This document shows positions 16,320 through 25,134 of a DNA stretch of 64,000 bases, piece by piece. The stretch spans positions 62,001 to 126,000 of the forward strand of contig NZ_DGUZ01000001.1 in the NCBI RefSeq assembly GCF_002394865.1. The letters run 5' to 3'. The position numbers and the translations under genes are program-made. The notes under the pieces were generated by a model. That model searched no databases. It had not been told where the DNA came from and saw only the letters and a program-made list of their open reading frames with translations. Each line of letters starts with the position of its first letter. The stretch's first letter is position 1. Origin of the DNA: Fibrobacter sp. UBA4297. Its GTDB lineage: Bacteria; Fibrobacterota; Fibrobacteria; Fibrobacterales; Fibrobacteraceae.

Positions 16320-17276
16320 TTATCGGGAAAAAGGCTCCATGACCTGCCACAAAACAGCCTTGTGAGCGTGCAGGCGGTTTTCAGCTTCTTCGAAGCTCAT
16401 GTTCACGTCGAGATTGTCCATCACAGAGTCTGTGATTTCTTCGCCGCGGTGAGCCGGCAAGCAGTGGCTGACCTTGCAGTGAGACGGAGCGAGCTTCAAG
16501 AGTTCGTCGTTGATCTGGAACGGCAAGAAGTGGCTCTGCTTTGTTGCCTTTTCGCCTTCCTGACCCATAGAAACCCAAACGTCGCTATAGAGAATGTCGG
16601 CGTCCTTGACAGCTTCCTTCGGATCGTGGAAAACGCGGTACTGACAGCCGTGCTTCTTCAAGCCGGCCTCCGCTTCTTCGACAACCTTGGCGGGCTGTTC
16701 AAAACCCTTCGGGCAAGCGAGCGTGAAGTTCATACCGACTTTAGAGCAAAGGGCAAGGAAGGAGTTCGCGACGTTGTTGCCATCACCGATGAAGGCGACC
16801 GTCTTCGGCTTGTTGCCGTTAGTGAATCCGCCGAGATTTTCCTTGATCATCTGCGCAAATGCGATAGCCTGGCACGGATGGTAATCGTCAGTCAATGCGT
16901 TCACAACCGGGATGGAACCGTATTCAGCGAGTTCTTCGACGAGCTGCTGCTTGAAGCAACGGACCACAATGGCGTTGACCCAGCGGCTGAGGCAGCGGGC
17001 GACATCCTTGACGCTTTCGCGCTTGCCAAGACCGATAGAATCCGGGGAGAGGAGCACGGCGTGGCCGCCGAGCTGGTTCATGCCCACCTGGAAAGTCGTA
17101 ATAGTTCGCAGCGACGGTTTTTCGAAGAACATGGCGATGTTCTGGCCGTGGAGTCGGTCAGAGACCTTACCAGCGTGAACTTCAGCCTTGAGACGCGAGG
17201 CAATCTCGATGGTTTCGAGAACTTTTTCTTCACTCCAGTCCATGAGGCGGAGGAAGTGTTTGTTGCGATCTATCAT
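16320..17276 (-). CDS. argF: Ornithine carbamoyltransferase
   Basis: This 318-residue enzyme makes citrulline from ornithine and carbamoyl phosphate in arginine synthesis. Carbamoyl-phosphate binding is marked by FFEKPSLRT (S-x-R-T), the DDYHPCQAIA block (H-P-C-Q) and the ornithine-site motif VSHCLPAHRGEE. DILYSDVWVSMGQE is the usual D-x-x-Y-x-D-V-W element. The carbamoyl-phosphate motif reads SLRT where many OTCases have STRT; the lineage may tolerate this. No arginine operon partners are adjacent. HCLPA rather than an acetylornithine-type motif favours OTCase over acetylornithine carbamoyltransferase. Confidence 0.92.
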   Translation of the reverse strand: MIDRNKHFLRLMDWSEEKVLETIEIASRLKAEVHAGKVSDRLHGQNIAMFFEKPSLRTITTFQVGMNQLGGHAVLLSPDSIGLGKRESVKDVARCLSRWVNAIVVRCFKQQLVEELAEYGSIPVVNALTDDYHPCQAIAFAQMIKENLGGFTNGNKPKTVAFIGDGNNVANSFLALCSKVGMNFTLACPKGFEQPAKVVEEAEAGLKKHGCQYRVFHDPKEAVKDADILYSDVWVSMGQEGEKATKQSHFLPFQINDELLKLAPSHCKVSHCLPAHRGEEITDSVMDNLDVNMSFEEAENRLHAHKAVLWQVMEPFSR

Positions 17277-17374
17277 TTGGTTTCCTTTGGGGGTTGTCCC
17301 TATTTATCGTTTGATTTGTGAATCAACAGATGTCTTTTTGTCACTAAAATTGGTCACTTTTCTAAATGAAAAAC

Positions 17375-17401
17375 GAAAAAACGGAGCTTTTACACTCCGT
17401 C
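17375..17401 (-). terminator. Terminator after the small mS38-like gene
   Basis: ACGGAG (17381-17386) pairs with CTCCGT (17395-17400); read on the minus strand the hairpin is followed by a run of Ts. It lies 36 bases after the stop codon of the 31-residue protein gene. Confidence 0.7.
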
Positions 17402-17436
17402 TTTTACAGGAAATCACAAGAAAATGCTAACGGATA

Positions 17437-17532
17437 TTAGCGAAGTTTCTTTTTGTGACGGTCACGACGACGGCGCTTCTTACGCTTGTGAGTCGCAATC
17501 TTCCTGCGCTTTCTTTTCTTTCCGCAAGGCAT
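17437..17532 (-). CDS. 31-residue basic protein, AURKAIP1/COX24 (mS38)-like ribosomal protein
   Basis: A short gene starts with MPCGKKRKRRKIATHKRKKR and continues with further Arg/Lys/His (RRRDRHKKKLR). More than half of its residues are basic. It matches the tiny AURKAIP1/COX24-domain proteins annotated in Bacteroidetes and relatives, whose mitochondrial homologue is the small-subunit ribosomal protein mS38. Binding to 16S rRNA is the likely role (inference from family). It has its own terminator and a GGAG-like site (CGGAGATACAAC) before the ATG. It is easily missed because of its size. Confidence 0.85.
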   Translation of the reverse strand: MPCGKKRKRRKIATHKRKKRRRRDRHKKKLR

Positions 17533-17626
17533 GTTGTATCTCCGTTAAAGGTTAAACTTAAAAATACGCCACCAAATAGAGAAAAATTTTATTCGGTTGT
17601 CAAGGGGTAGGGGCGAAGATTTCGTG

Positions 17627-18655
17627 CTATTCTCCGACGAGTTCCATTGCTTTTCGGATGAGGGCGGCGGCGCCTCCGTAAAGGTGGGCACGGGGGCTCT
17701 CGTTGCTGAGCGTGGCGCGGAATTTGCGTGCGCCCGGGAGTCCTGCAAAAAGTCCGTAGAGGTGCTTCACGAGAATTGTCGCAGGGCAGCCTTCGGCAGT
17801 TTGCTTCTCGACGTAGGGGAGGTAGGCTTCGAGGAGCGCCTTTCTTGTGGCGGGGCGAGCGTTTCCGGCAATAATCTCAGCCGGATCGTTGCTTTCAGGG
17901 CGGACATCACCGAAAATTCTTGCGTCGGCATCGTGCAGAAACCACGGATTCTCGTACGCTTCGCGACCGACCATCACGCCGTCCAAATCCTTGAGCTGCT
18001 CTTTGACTTGGTCGAGCGTCTTGATGCCGCCGTTGATGCTCAAGTTGAGCTCAGGCATCTCGGCCTTCAGACGGTGAACGAACTCGTAATGGAGGGGCGG
18101 CACTTCGCGGTTTTCTTTAGGCGAGAGTCCCTTGAGCCAAGCCTTGCGCGCATGCACGATGAAAATTTTGCAGCCTGCATCTCGCACGGTCTGGATAAAA
18201 TCTGTGAAAAATTCCCAGCTGTCCAGGTCATCGACACCAATGCGACATTTGATAGAAACCGGAATCGAAACGGCATCCTGCATCGCCTTGAAGCAATCGG
18301 CAACGACGTTCTTTTCTTTCATGAGGCAAGCGCCAAAATTTCCGTTCTGCACACGGTCCGATGGGCAACCGCAATTCAAGTTGACTTCGCTAAAGCCAGC
18401 CGCTTCCACAAGCTTTGAAGCTGCGGCAAGATCCGCCGGATTGCTACCGCCGAGTTGTAACACAGCCGGGTGTTCAAACGGCTCGTGCCCGAGGAACAAG
18501 TCCTTGTTCTCGCAATGGAGAAGCCCCGTAGAGACAACCATCTCGCTGTAAAGCAAAATGTGCTTGGATAGCAATCGCAAAAAATAGCGTTCGTGGCGGT
18601 CCGTGCAGTCAAGCATCGGAGCGATGGATAGTCTACGGTTGAAGTCGATGTTCAT
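17627..18655 (-). CDS. dusA: tRNA-dihydrouridine synthase, DusA type
   Basis: This 342-residue flavoenzyme reduces uridines in the tRNA D-loop (U20/U20a for DusA). It is a TIM barrel with the start RRLSIAPMLDCTDRHERYF, the VLQLGGSNP strand motif, the catalytic Cys in VNLNCGCPSDRVQNGNFGA, IPVSIKCRIGVDD, and the FMN-phosphate-binding INGGIKTLDQV and GVMVGREAYENPW. The GRAYxNPW-type and CGCPSDRVQ motifs are specific for the DusA subgroup. It is probably expressed alone. Confidence 0.93.
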   Translation of the reverse strand: MNIDFNRRLSIAPMLDCTDRHERYFLRLLSKHILLYSEMVVSTGLLHCENKDLFLGHEPFEHPAVLQLGGSNPADLAAASKLVEAAGFSEVNLNCGCPSDRVQNGNFGACLMKEKNVVADCFKAMQDAVSIPVSIKCRIGVDDLDSWEFFTDFIQTVRDAGCKIFIVHARKAWLKGLSPKENREVPPLHYEFVHRLKAEMPELNLSINGGIKTLDQVKEQLKDLDGVMVGREAYENPWFLHDADARIFGDVRPESNDPAEIIAGNARPATRKALLEAYLPYVEKQTAEGCPATILVKHLYGLFAGLPGARKFRATLSNESPRAHLYGGAAALIRKAMELVGE

Positions 18656-18687
18656 GAGCGCAAAAATAGAAATTTTGCGAATCTTAT

Positions 18688-20388
18688 TTATGCAATAGGC
18701 TTGTCGGTGCTTTCAACAGCCTTGTCGTCTTCCCAGAGGATGACCTTGTTTCGGCCATGTTCCTTGCCTTCGTAAAGCGCCTTGTCGGCAAGCTGGATGC
18801 AGCGTTCTGCACCTTGGCTGCTGTCGAACTGGGCTACGCCAAGCGTAATTGTGACCTTGATTTCTTGGCCGCCAAAGAATATGGTCTGATTCTCGATTTG
18901 CTTGCGGAATCGTTCTGCCACATGGGCGGCGTCCTTTAGCTCCGTTTCGGGAAGTAACGTCAGGAATTCTTCGCCGCCGTAGCGGGCGAGCACGTCGTAC
19001 TTGCGCAACAAGCTGCGAAGGGTGCTTGCGACCGACTTGAGCACGGCATCGCCTGTGGCGTGTCCGTACGTGTCGTTCACATCCTTGAAGTGGTCGATAT
19101 CGATAAAGATAATGCTGAACGCCTTTCTGAATCGGTTTGCTCGTTCCACTTCCTTTTCGATAGTCTTGTGCATGTCGCGACGGTTCGGCAACTGCGTAAG
19201 TTCATCTGTTCTAGAAATTACATCTAACTTTTTATTTGCTTGTTCAAGCTCGTAAGTGCGTTCCTTGACTTCTTTTTCAAGCAACTCCCTGTGTGCGTTC
19301 AGTTCTTCAATCTGCCGCTTGATTGTTGCGTGCATCTGGTTGAATACTTTGGCGAGGCGTCCAATTTCATCCTGGCTGCTCTTCGCCTTGAATTCTCCAA
19401 TATTGAGATTCCCTTCGGTAATCTGGGTGATGTGGTCAATCAAGTTGTTGAGCGGCTTACAGACAATCAAAATTTGCCAAAGAGAGACAAGCAAAATGGC
19501 GATAATGGAACTATACAAGATAATGCGGCTCACGTGCTGTACCGACGAGACCATCGCGTCGATTTCAGTCTTGGGCTGCAGAGCAATAAGGCCAAGATCG
19601 TATGTCGGATTGAAGGTCCTGTTGATGAGGTAGGATTTTCCATTGTCCAGCTTTACGAAACGAATGGAATTATCGCTATCCTGCTTGATGTTCATGTCGC
19701 CAAGTCCGAGTTCCGTAATCTTGTGGACTCCGTCAAGCCAAGTTCTCATATCCGGGTGGTAAAGGATTTCGCCTTGGCCATTGCATGCGATGAGAATGCC
19801 GTTTTGCCCGACTTTGTATTCCGAAAAGTATTTCCAGAGTCGGCGAATCGAAAAGTTTGATACCAGTCTTCCATCACCCATGGCTCTGTCCGAAACGACA
19901 ACGCCAAAGGCTCGCTTGGGAGTGCCGTCGGTGTCGCGGAACCATGGAGAAATGGTCGGCCTGTGAGGAGAAATTCTATTGAACTCGATAGGGTAGGTTA
20001 TCTTGGTTGTGCCTAGCATGGAGTTGTTGCAGACAAGATTGTAGCTACGGTCAAAGAGCGATATGGATTCGCCCGAAATGAATAGCGACGATATGTTGAA
20101 GCTTTTGAGGTAACCGGCCGCTATGAGCTTGTCCATGCTTTGAATTTCGGAAGTCTTTGCCAACAAAGTCAGACGACTTGCAAACTGCTCCATTTCGTTG
20201 TTGACCGTGTTTGCGAGTTGCTGTAACTGGGTTTCGTTGGTATCGTAACTCAGTTTAAGCGTGGTCTTCATTTGCCTCTGGGTGAAAACGTAAGTTCCAA
20301 TCATCACGATGACAAGCATTGAGACGATCAAGAGCAGTAAACTCTTGATGATGATGCTGTTTGTGAGATTGGAAAATTTTAAACTCAT
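18688..20388 (-). CDS. Membrane diguanylate cyclase (extracytoplasmic sensor-HAMP-GGDEF)
   Basis: This 566-residue protein has an N-terminal membrane segment (about 13-33), a ~240-residue periplasmic region with a Cache-like look, a second membrane segment (about 290-308), HAMP, a short coiled coil and a C-terminal GGDEF domain. The active-site loop is GGEEF (471-475), intact. An RKYD inhibitory I-site lies five residues upstream, so product inhibition by cyclic di-GMP is expected. It would make cyclic di-GMP from two GTP in response to an external signal. Its upstream neighbour on the same strand, 48 bases away, encodes a solute-binding protein. Confidence 0.92.
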   Translation of the reverse strand: MSLKFSNLTNSIIIKSLLLLIVSMLVIVMIGTYVFTQRQMKTTLKLSYDTNETQLQQLANTVNNEMEQFASRLTLLAKTSEIQSMDKLIAAGYLKSFNISSLFISGESISLFDRSYNLVCNNSMLGTTKITYPIEFNRISPHRPTISPWFRDTDGTPKRAFGVVVSDRAMGDGRLVSNFSIRRLWKYFSEYKVGQNGILIACNGQGEILYHPDMRTWLDGVHKITELGLGDMNIKQDSDNSIRFVKLDNGKSYLINRTFNPTYDLGLIALQPKTEIDAMVSSVQHVSRIILYSSIIAILLVSLWQILIVCKPLNNLIDHITQITEGNLNIGEFKAKSSQDEIGRLAKVFNQMHATIKRQIEELNAHRELLEKEVKERTYELEQANKKLDVISRTDELTQLPNRRDMHKTIEKEVERANRFRKAFSIIFIDIDHFKDVNDTYGHATGDAVLKSVASTLRSLLRKYDVLARYGGEEFLTLLPETELKDAAHVAERFRKQIENQTIFFGGQEIKVTITLGVAQFDSSQGAERCIQLADKALYEGKEHGRNKVILWEDDKAVESTDKPIA

Positions 20389-20436
20389 AGTTCTTTGCGT
20401 CTTTTCTTGAAATATAACTAACGGATTTGCAACTGG

Positions 20437-21987
20437 TTAGTGTTTTTTCCTACGGGTGAACGCAAAAATGAACCCGAAGAGCACGGCGATGGCGAAAATC
20501 CACGGGGTACGGCTGAAACCGGAATCGTTTTCTTCGGTCGGCTTTGTTTTTTCTTCGATACCCTTGTTCTGGTTTCCGTCCTTGATGCCCAGGGCCTTGT
20601 GCCAGGTTTCGCGGAATTCTGCGAATGTGAGGTCTCCGGAAATCGGGTGGTTCAGGTGCTTGTTTATGTCGTTTGAATAATTCGCGAGGATTTCATAAAT
20701 CTTTTCTTCGGAGTAAAGCGCCGGGATTTCGAGATGGTCCCAAATGGCGCTGAACATGGATCCGAGAATCTGTTCTATATCGCCCCATTCTGGAATGGCT
20801 GTGTAGGCACGCCCTGTGCCGAGCATAGGAACGAGCGTCTTGTAGTCGTCGTCCTTGGACCAGTTGGCAAGAACCTTCTTCGATGCGGGGAGCATGCCTA
20901 TTTGCTTTGTATATGCATCCAAGTTTTCATCGTTGGTGAGATAAAGTAAAAGATCCAAAGATTCTTGCTTTTTGTTGCCTGTCGGGATGGCGAGGTTACT
21001 TCCGCCGATAAAGCTGACAGAGCCTTCCGTGCCTGTCGGGATGGGGAGTGCCATCACGCTATCCTTACCGATTCTCGTGTTCAAAAGGCCGCCTTTTTCG
21101 CCTTCGATTCGCGTCTGCATGATGACTTCGGATGTGTTTACGATAAAGGCGAGTTCACCCGCGTTAAAGTGTTGCACAATCTGGGCCGTATTCATCTGCA
21201 AAGCATCTGTACTTACAAGCGTATCAAGCACAAAGCTCAAGTACTTTGCGATACCGTAAATGGTCTTTGGGGTGAGGATACTCGCTTTCCATTTGCCATT
21301 AGCGTCTTTTTCGATGAAATTGCCGCCATTGCTCCAGATCCACGGGGCGAAGTTGTGCGGGATATTCCAGTCGTTCTTTCCCGGGAATGCAAATGCGCGG
21401 ACCTTGGTGCCGTCGTCGAGCACTTCGTGGCTGTTGTTCACCTTGCGGATGGCTTTAACGAATCCATCAAATGTAGAGACATCGTCAGGATTGATGTCGT
21501 TCTTCTTGAGAATGCGTTTGTTGGCCAAAATTGGGCGGATATCGATGAACCACGGAACGGAATAGATGGTCGTGTCGGAGTCAATATGAGTCGTGTTCCA
21601 GCTGACGGGAACGAACCTCGTGGAATCAATTTGTGTGAGCCATTCGTTCAAAGGCTTGATTTCGCCGCGGGAAGCAAAGTACGGGACCCATGTTGTGCCG
21701 AGCTGTAATACGTCTGGTGCGTCTATGCCGGTGGCAAGTGCCGTCGTGATGCGGTTCCAGGCTTCACCCCAGTCCAGAACGGTGACTTTTGTCTTGATTC
21801 CTGTTTTCTTGGTAAAGAGGTTTAATCTCTGTTCGAGCTTTTCTTGAGGCGAAGCTCCGTTTGGCATAATCCAGACGGTCAGCTGTTCTTGCTTCGGTTT
21901 CGGTTTTGCGACAGGGCCCTTTGCTGCGAAAATAGATGATACTGCGATTGCTGTGACAATGCTTACGAATTTTGTTAATGATTTCAT
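20437..21987 (-). CDS. Family 1 extracellular solute-binding protein with a C-terminal membrane anchor
   Basis: This 516-residue protein has a Sec signal peptide (1-22), then a periplasmic sugar-binding fold of the SBP_bac_1 type (LTVWIMPNGASPQEKLEQR, APDVLQLGTTWVPYFASRG, GGNFI, GGSNLAIPTGNKKQE). The C-terminus has an acidic linker, one membrane helix (WIFAIAVLFGFIFAF) and a basic tail (TRRKKH). Ordinary binding proteins are soluble or N-terminally lipidated, so the C-terminal anchor is unusual. No permease or ATPase genes are adjacent. It is followed 48 bases later by a diguanylate cyclase gene with a periplasmic sensor, so a sensing role is as plausible as transport. A strong AAGGAGGTGA ribosome-binding site precedes the ATG. 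Confidence 0.85.
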   Translation of the reverse strand: MKSLTKFVSIVTAIAVSSIFAAKGPVAKPKPKQEQLTVWIMPNGASPQEKLEQRLNLFTKKTGIKTKVTVLDWGEAWNRITTALATGIDAPDVLQLGTTWVPYFASRGEIKPLNEWLTQIDSTRFVPVSWNTTHIDSDTTIYSVPWFIDIRPILANKRILKKNDINPDDVSTFDGFVKAIRKVNNSHEVLDDGTKVRAFAFPGKNDWNIPHNFAPWIWSNGGNFIEKDANGKWKASILTPKTIYGIAKYLSFVLDTLVSTDALQMNTAQIVQHFNAGELAFIVNTSEVIMQTRIEGEKGGLLNTRIGKDSVMALPIPTGTEGSVSFIGGSNLAIPTGNKKQESLDLLLYLTNDENLDAYTKQIGMLPASKKVLANWSKDDDYKTLVPMLGTGRAYTAIPEWGDIEQILGSMFSAIWDHLEIPALYSEEKIYEILANYSNDINKHLNHPISGDLTFAEFRETWHKALGIKDGNQNKGIEEKTKPTEENDSGFSRTPWIFAIAVLFGFIFAFTRRKKH

Positions 21988-22107
21988 TGTTCACCTCCTT
22001 TTCGTATATATCAAATGTATCAAGTATGTATGATATTTGTAGATTTATTAAAAAAATAAAAGAAATGCAAGAAAAAAATTTTGATTGATATCTCAGGAGG
22101 GGGTAAA

Positions 22108-22485
22108 ATGCTGGCTGTTTGCGGAATTGTTCGCCGAAAAGGGCGTATCTTGATGTGCAAAAGAGGTTCCGGGACGCTATTCCCGGGGGTTTGGGAGCTC
22201 CCGACAGAAACCTTGGAAGACGGCGAAATGGCGGAAGATGCCTTGGAAAAGGTCTTTTTCGAACGTTTAACGGATATTCCGCAGACGATGAGGCCTTTAG
22301 GAGCGGTGGATTTCGACTATGGTGAAGGGTGCCGGATTTTAGCGTACGATGTCGAGCTTAGCAAGAATTTTGTCCATATATATGGATATGAGGACTTTCG
22401 CTGGGTGAAACCGAAGGATTTAAGGCGACTCCGGGTGCTGACGCCCCATGTGACGCTGCTCACTAGAGTGAATCATGGATTGTAA
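22108..22485 (+). CDS. Nudix-fold protein with degenerate Nudix box
   Basis: This 125-residue protein starts at an ATG placed correctly after AGGAGGGGG. The N-terminal MLAVCGIVRRKGRILMCKRG and the segment LFPGVWELPTETLEDGEM resemble MutT or the MutT-like domain of MutY. The catalytic Nudix box normally ends R-E-x-x-E-E-x-G; here the corresponding LEKVFFERLTD keeps only part of the acidic pattern and the first Gly-Gly is replaced by Thr-Glu. It may be a weak or inactive hydrolase, or bind nucleotides without cleaving them. It is isolated between two unrelated genes. Confidence 0.7.
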   Translation: MLAVCGIVRRKGRILMCKRGSGTLFPGVWELPTETLEDGEMAEDALEKVFFERLTDIPQTMRPLGAVDFDYGEGCRILAYDVELSKNFVHIYGYEDFRWVKPKDLRRLRVLTPHVTLLTRVNHGL

Positions 22486-22583
22486 ATTTATGATACACAC
22501 TGCGTTCTCGCTCTAGCAAATAAACGTGTTCTTTCTTATATTTTTGAAAAACAAAAACACTTAAATATAAGGAGTTTGTAAAC

Positions 22584-23012
22584 ATGAAAAAAGGTATCCT
22601 CGCTATTCTCTGCGCAGGTATGATTGTTCTCTCTGGCTGCTATGGTAGCTATGGCGCCTTCCACTGGTTCCACAAACTCGTCGGAACCATTGGTAACAAG
22701 TGGGCTAAGTCCTTGGTTCACTTCATTGCTACTCCGGTTTATGGCATTTGCTTTGGCCTTGACTGGCTTTTGTTTAACGCATTCGAATTCTGGACGGGTT
22801 CCAATCCGTTTGCGGCTGGCGATTCCTACTATGAAAAGGACGCTGAAGGCAACTCCGTTGCTGCTGTGAAGAACGAAGACGGTTCTCTCTCTGTGCAGTT
22901 CACCACTGCAAAGGGCGAAGTCTCCAACCTCACGCTCCAGCGCGATGAAAACGTCGTCCGTGCTCTTGATGCCAATGGCGACCTCGTTGCCCAGTACGAA
23001 ATCGAAAAGTAA
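22584..23012 (+). CDS. DUF3332-family lipoprotein
   Basis: This 142-residue protein has a lipoprotein signal ending at LSGC (Cys19), then the DUF3332 pattern: a short Y-G-S-Y/F segment, LVGTIGNKWAKSLVHF, a hydrophobic stretch with PVYGICFGLDWLLFN, and EFWTGSNPF. The C-terminal ~55 residues are hydrophilic. The family is uncharacterised; envelope location follows from the lipobox. It has a good AAGGAG site and its own terminator, so it is probably monocistronic. Confidence 0.85.
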   Translation: MKKGILAILCAGMIVLSGCYGSYGAFHWFHKLVGTIGNKWAKSLVHFIATPVYGICFGLDWLLFNAFEFWTGSNPFAAGDSYYEKDAEGNSVAAVKNEDGSLSVQFTTAKGEVSNLTLQRDENVVRALDANGDLVAQYEIEK

Positions 23013-23036
23013 TCAATTTATCGATCTAGTCTTTGG

Positions 23037-23069
23037 ACGCTCTCTGGAAATTCCGGAGGGCGTTTTTTG
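23037..23069 (+). terminator. Terminator after the DUF3332 gene
   Basis: An 11 bp stem (23037-23047 with 23053-23063, two or three G-T pairs) is followed by TTTTTTGTTT. Confidence 0.85.
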
Positions 23070-23070
23070 T

Positions 23071-23166
23071 TTGGTCATTAGTCAATGGTCATTGGTCAAT
23101 AGTCAACGGTAAGCTGCTGACAAATAAACAATGCTACTCACTAATAACTAGTAACTAATAACTAAA
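23071..23166. repeat. Heptad arrays in inverted orientation without GC core
   Basis: GTCATTA/GTCAATG-type heptads (23074-23110) are followed by ~30 unrelated bases and then ACTAATA/ACTAGTA heptads (about 23137-23166), the reverse-complement type. The architecture is as at 9668 but the GC hairpin is missing. Confidence 0.75.
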
Positions 23167-23186
23167 ATTTTATATATACTTCTAGC

Positions 23187-23909
23187 ATGCAATGTCGGTT
23201 TGTCCATCATCGTCTGTGTAACGCTCTCGGGGCTTTGTTCGCGATATTCATCGCGGCGGTCCTTTGCGCATGCCAAGGGAACGATTTGGCTCGTGGCGAT
23301 GAGGCGCTCCGCATTGGCGATTATGACCGCGCTGTCGCGAACTTCTCGAAAGTGCTCGATGCTGAACCTGCAAATCGCGATGCCCGCTACGGGCTTGCGA
23401 TTGCGTATTACGCCATTGCCGAAGACAGGGAACGTTTGAAGGAGAGTACGCTTGAGTTCTGGGAACGCGCGGTTCGCGAATTCAAGATTTTATCCGTAGT
23501 CGATTCTAGCGAAAAGTCGAAGCCCATGTATTCGACATCGCTCTTTTACCTTGCGCGCGCGATGCTTGCCGAAAATGCGCAGGCGAAGGTCATACCGCTT
23601 TTGGACCAGTCCATCCAGCTGGACCCGGAAAATTACTTTAGCTACAACCTGAAAGCCTTGATCTTAGCGGGGCTTGGCGATGTCGATGGCGCGAAGACCA
23701 TTTATGCGTACATCGTAACCAAAGAGCCGAAATTTGCTTCGGCGTATGTGAATCTCGGAAACCTTTACTGGAATGCTCATGATTACGAATCCGCATGGGA
23801 TATCTGGTCGATGGGGCGTGAGGCGTTGCCACAGGATGCGGTACTTGCCAAGTGGACGCGCATAGCCGAAGACTCGCTCAAGGCTATGGTCTATTCAGGT
23901 AAACTGTGA
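23187..23909 (+). CDS. TPR-repeat lipoprotein
   Basis: This 240-residue protein has a hydrophobic signal ending in a lipobox (VLCAC, Cys near 29). The rest consists of tetratricopeptide repeats: GDEALRIGDYDRAVANFSKV, a second around residues 60-100, LLDQSIQLDPENYFSYNLKA, and YVNLGNLYWNAHDYESAWDI. TPRs mediate protein-protein contacts. The gene starts a probable operon with the kinase gene 11 bases downstream, so the product may scaffold or sense an envelope complex read out by the kinase (inference). Confidence 0.85.
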   Translation: MQCRFVHHRLCNALGALFAIFIAAVLCACQGNDLARGDEALRIGDYDRAVANFSKVLDAEPANRDARYGLAIAYYAIAEDRERLKESTLEFWERAVREFKILSVVDSSEKSKPMYSTSLFYLARAMLAENAQAKVIPLLDQSIQLDPENYFSYNLKALILAGLGDVDGAKTIYAYIVTKEPKFASAYVNLGNLYWNAHDYESAWDIWSMGREALPQDAVLAKWTRIAEDSLKAMVYSGKL

Positions 23910-23920
23910 GCGGGTAAGCC

Positions 23921-25108
23921 ATGAGAAAATTCGAAAAGACGCTCTTGGACTCCGTGAAAGGAGGCTCCTTGCTGCACCAGGGCGGCGAAGCCTCGATTTA
24001 CCTGTTGAATGTGGGCGGCAAGCCTTTTGTACTCAAGTGGTATAACGACGGATTCTCGTTTGACGAAGGCGTTGTGGAATGTGCCTGCAAGGTGCGTGAG
24101 CCGGGGCTCTATCGCATTGAAGAATGGGGTAATCGTGATGGAACGCCCTACCTGATTTATGATTATATAGATGGCGAATCTTCGGAAACGCTTGGACGGA
24201 TGCCGGTGGCGGTCGCGCTTGTGGCGCTGAGGCAAGTCTCTTCGACGCTTGCGGCGTTGCGCAAACAGGGTGTGTCGCATGGCGACTTGAGCCCTGCGAA
24301 TGTAATATTTGCGGTAGATGAAAGTGCGCATGCTGCCGGTGAGCGTACGGAAAACACTGGACTTGGACTGCGTACGGTCTTGATTGACTGCGGCATTGTC
24401 GGGCCGGGCGCGCTTGCGTATGCGGCTCCGGAGCGCTTTCAGGGCAAGCCTGCCGACGAAAAGAGCGACCTCTTTAGCCTTGGGCTTTTGCTGTATCGCT
24501 GGATTGCGGGTAGGGACTTGATTACTGCGGATGGCTATGAGCGGTTTGCAGAGCAGATGGCAAGTGTGCAGGACCTGAACATCTCGGAAAAGCTTTATGC
24601 CACAGGCGCCTTTGATTCGCCCGAAGGCGCGCAACAGCTTTCGGCGCTGGAGCCGCTTTGGTCGGGGCTTCTCTGTGCGGACATCTCGGACCGCGTCGAA
24701 GACTTTGACGAGCTTGATGAAATCCTGGAAATTGCACTTGATAAAGTGTCGCATGGGGAGATTGCGCTTTCGGCTTGCGTTACCCGATATGCCAAGTCCA
24801 TTAATTGCCCGGATGGCAAAAAGAATGCGGTACAAAAGGTTCCGGACACCCTCGAAAAGGGGCTTCCGTTTGTCGTTTGCAAGAAAAATAACTGGCTAAA
24901 ATGGGCCGTTTTAGGCGTTTCTGGACTTATATTACTCTTGATAGTGCTGTTGCTTACGAGTGGAACAATGAGTTTCGGTATCGATGCGACAGGGGACCGG
25001 CTGTTAAAGCGGTCGAGGAACATTGAGCCGTCTGTAGAAAGCGAGAAAGCCCCGGATTTGAAGGTGGATAGCTTGCTCATGGAGCTCCCGGTGCCCTCTG
25101 CCGAATAG
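23921..25108 (+). CDS. Membrane-anchored Ser/Thr protein kinase-like protein
   Basis: This 395-residue protein has an N-terminal kinase domain (about 15-290) and one C-terminal membrane helix (about 327-349), leaving a ~45-residue extracytoplasmic tail. Kinase features are a Gly-loop-like QGGEASIYL, the ATP-binding Lys in PFVLKWY, the catalytic loop HGDLSPANVIF, a DCG in place of DFG (VLIDCGIVG) and the A-P-E element YAAPERFQGK with the conserved Asp-Leu-Phe (SDLFSLGLLLYRW). The metal-binding Asp and catalytic Asp are kept, so activity is plausible. It lies between a TPR lipoprotein gene and a sigma-54 activator gene, which suggests signalling from the envelope to transcription (inference). 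Confidence 0.85.
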   Translation: MRKFEKTLLDSVKGGSLLHQGGEASIYLLNVGGKPFVLKWYNDGFSFDEGVVECACKVREPGLYRIEEWGNRDGTPYLIYDYIDGESSETLGRMPVAVALVALRQVSSTLAALRKQGVSHGDLSPANVIFAVDESAHAAGERTENTGLGLRTVLIDCGIVGPGALAYAAPERFQGKPADEKSDLFSLGLLLYRWIAGRDLITADGYERFAEQMASVQDLNISEKLYATGAFDSPEGAQQLSALEPLWSGLLCADISDRVEDFDELDEILEIALDKVSHGEIALSACVTRYAKSINCPDGKKNAVQKVPDTLEKGLPFVVCKKNNWLKWAVLGVSGLILLLIVLLLTSGTMSFGIDATGDRLLKRSRNIEPSVESEKAPDLKVDSLLMELPVPSAE

Positions 25109-25134
25109 CAGCGCAAACGCAAAAGGGCTTTGTT

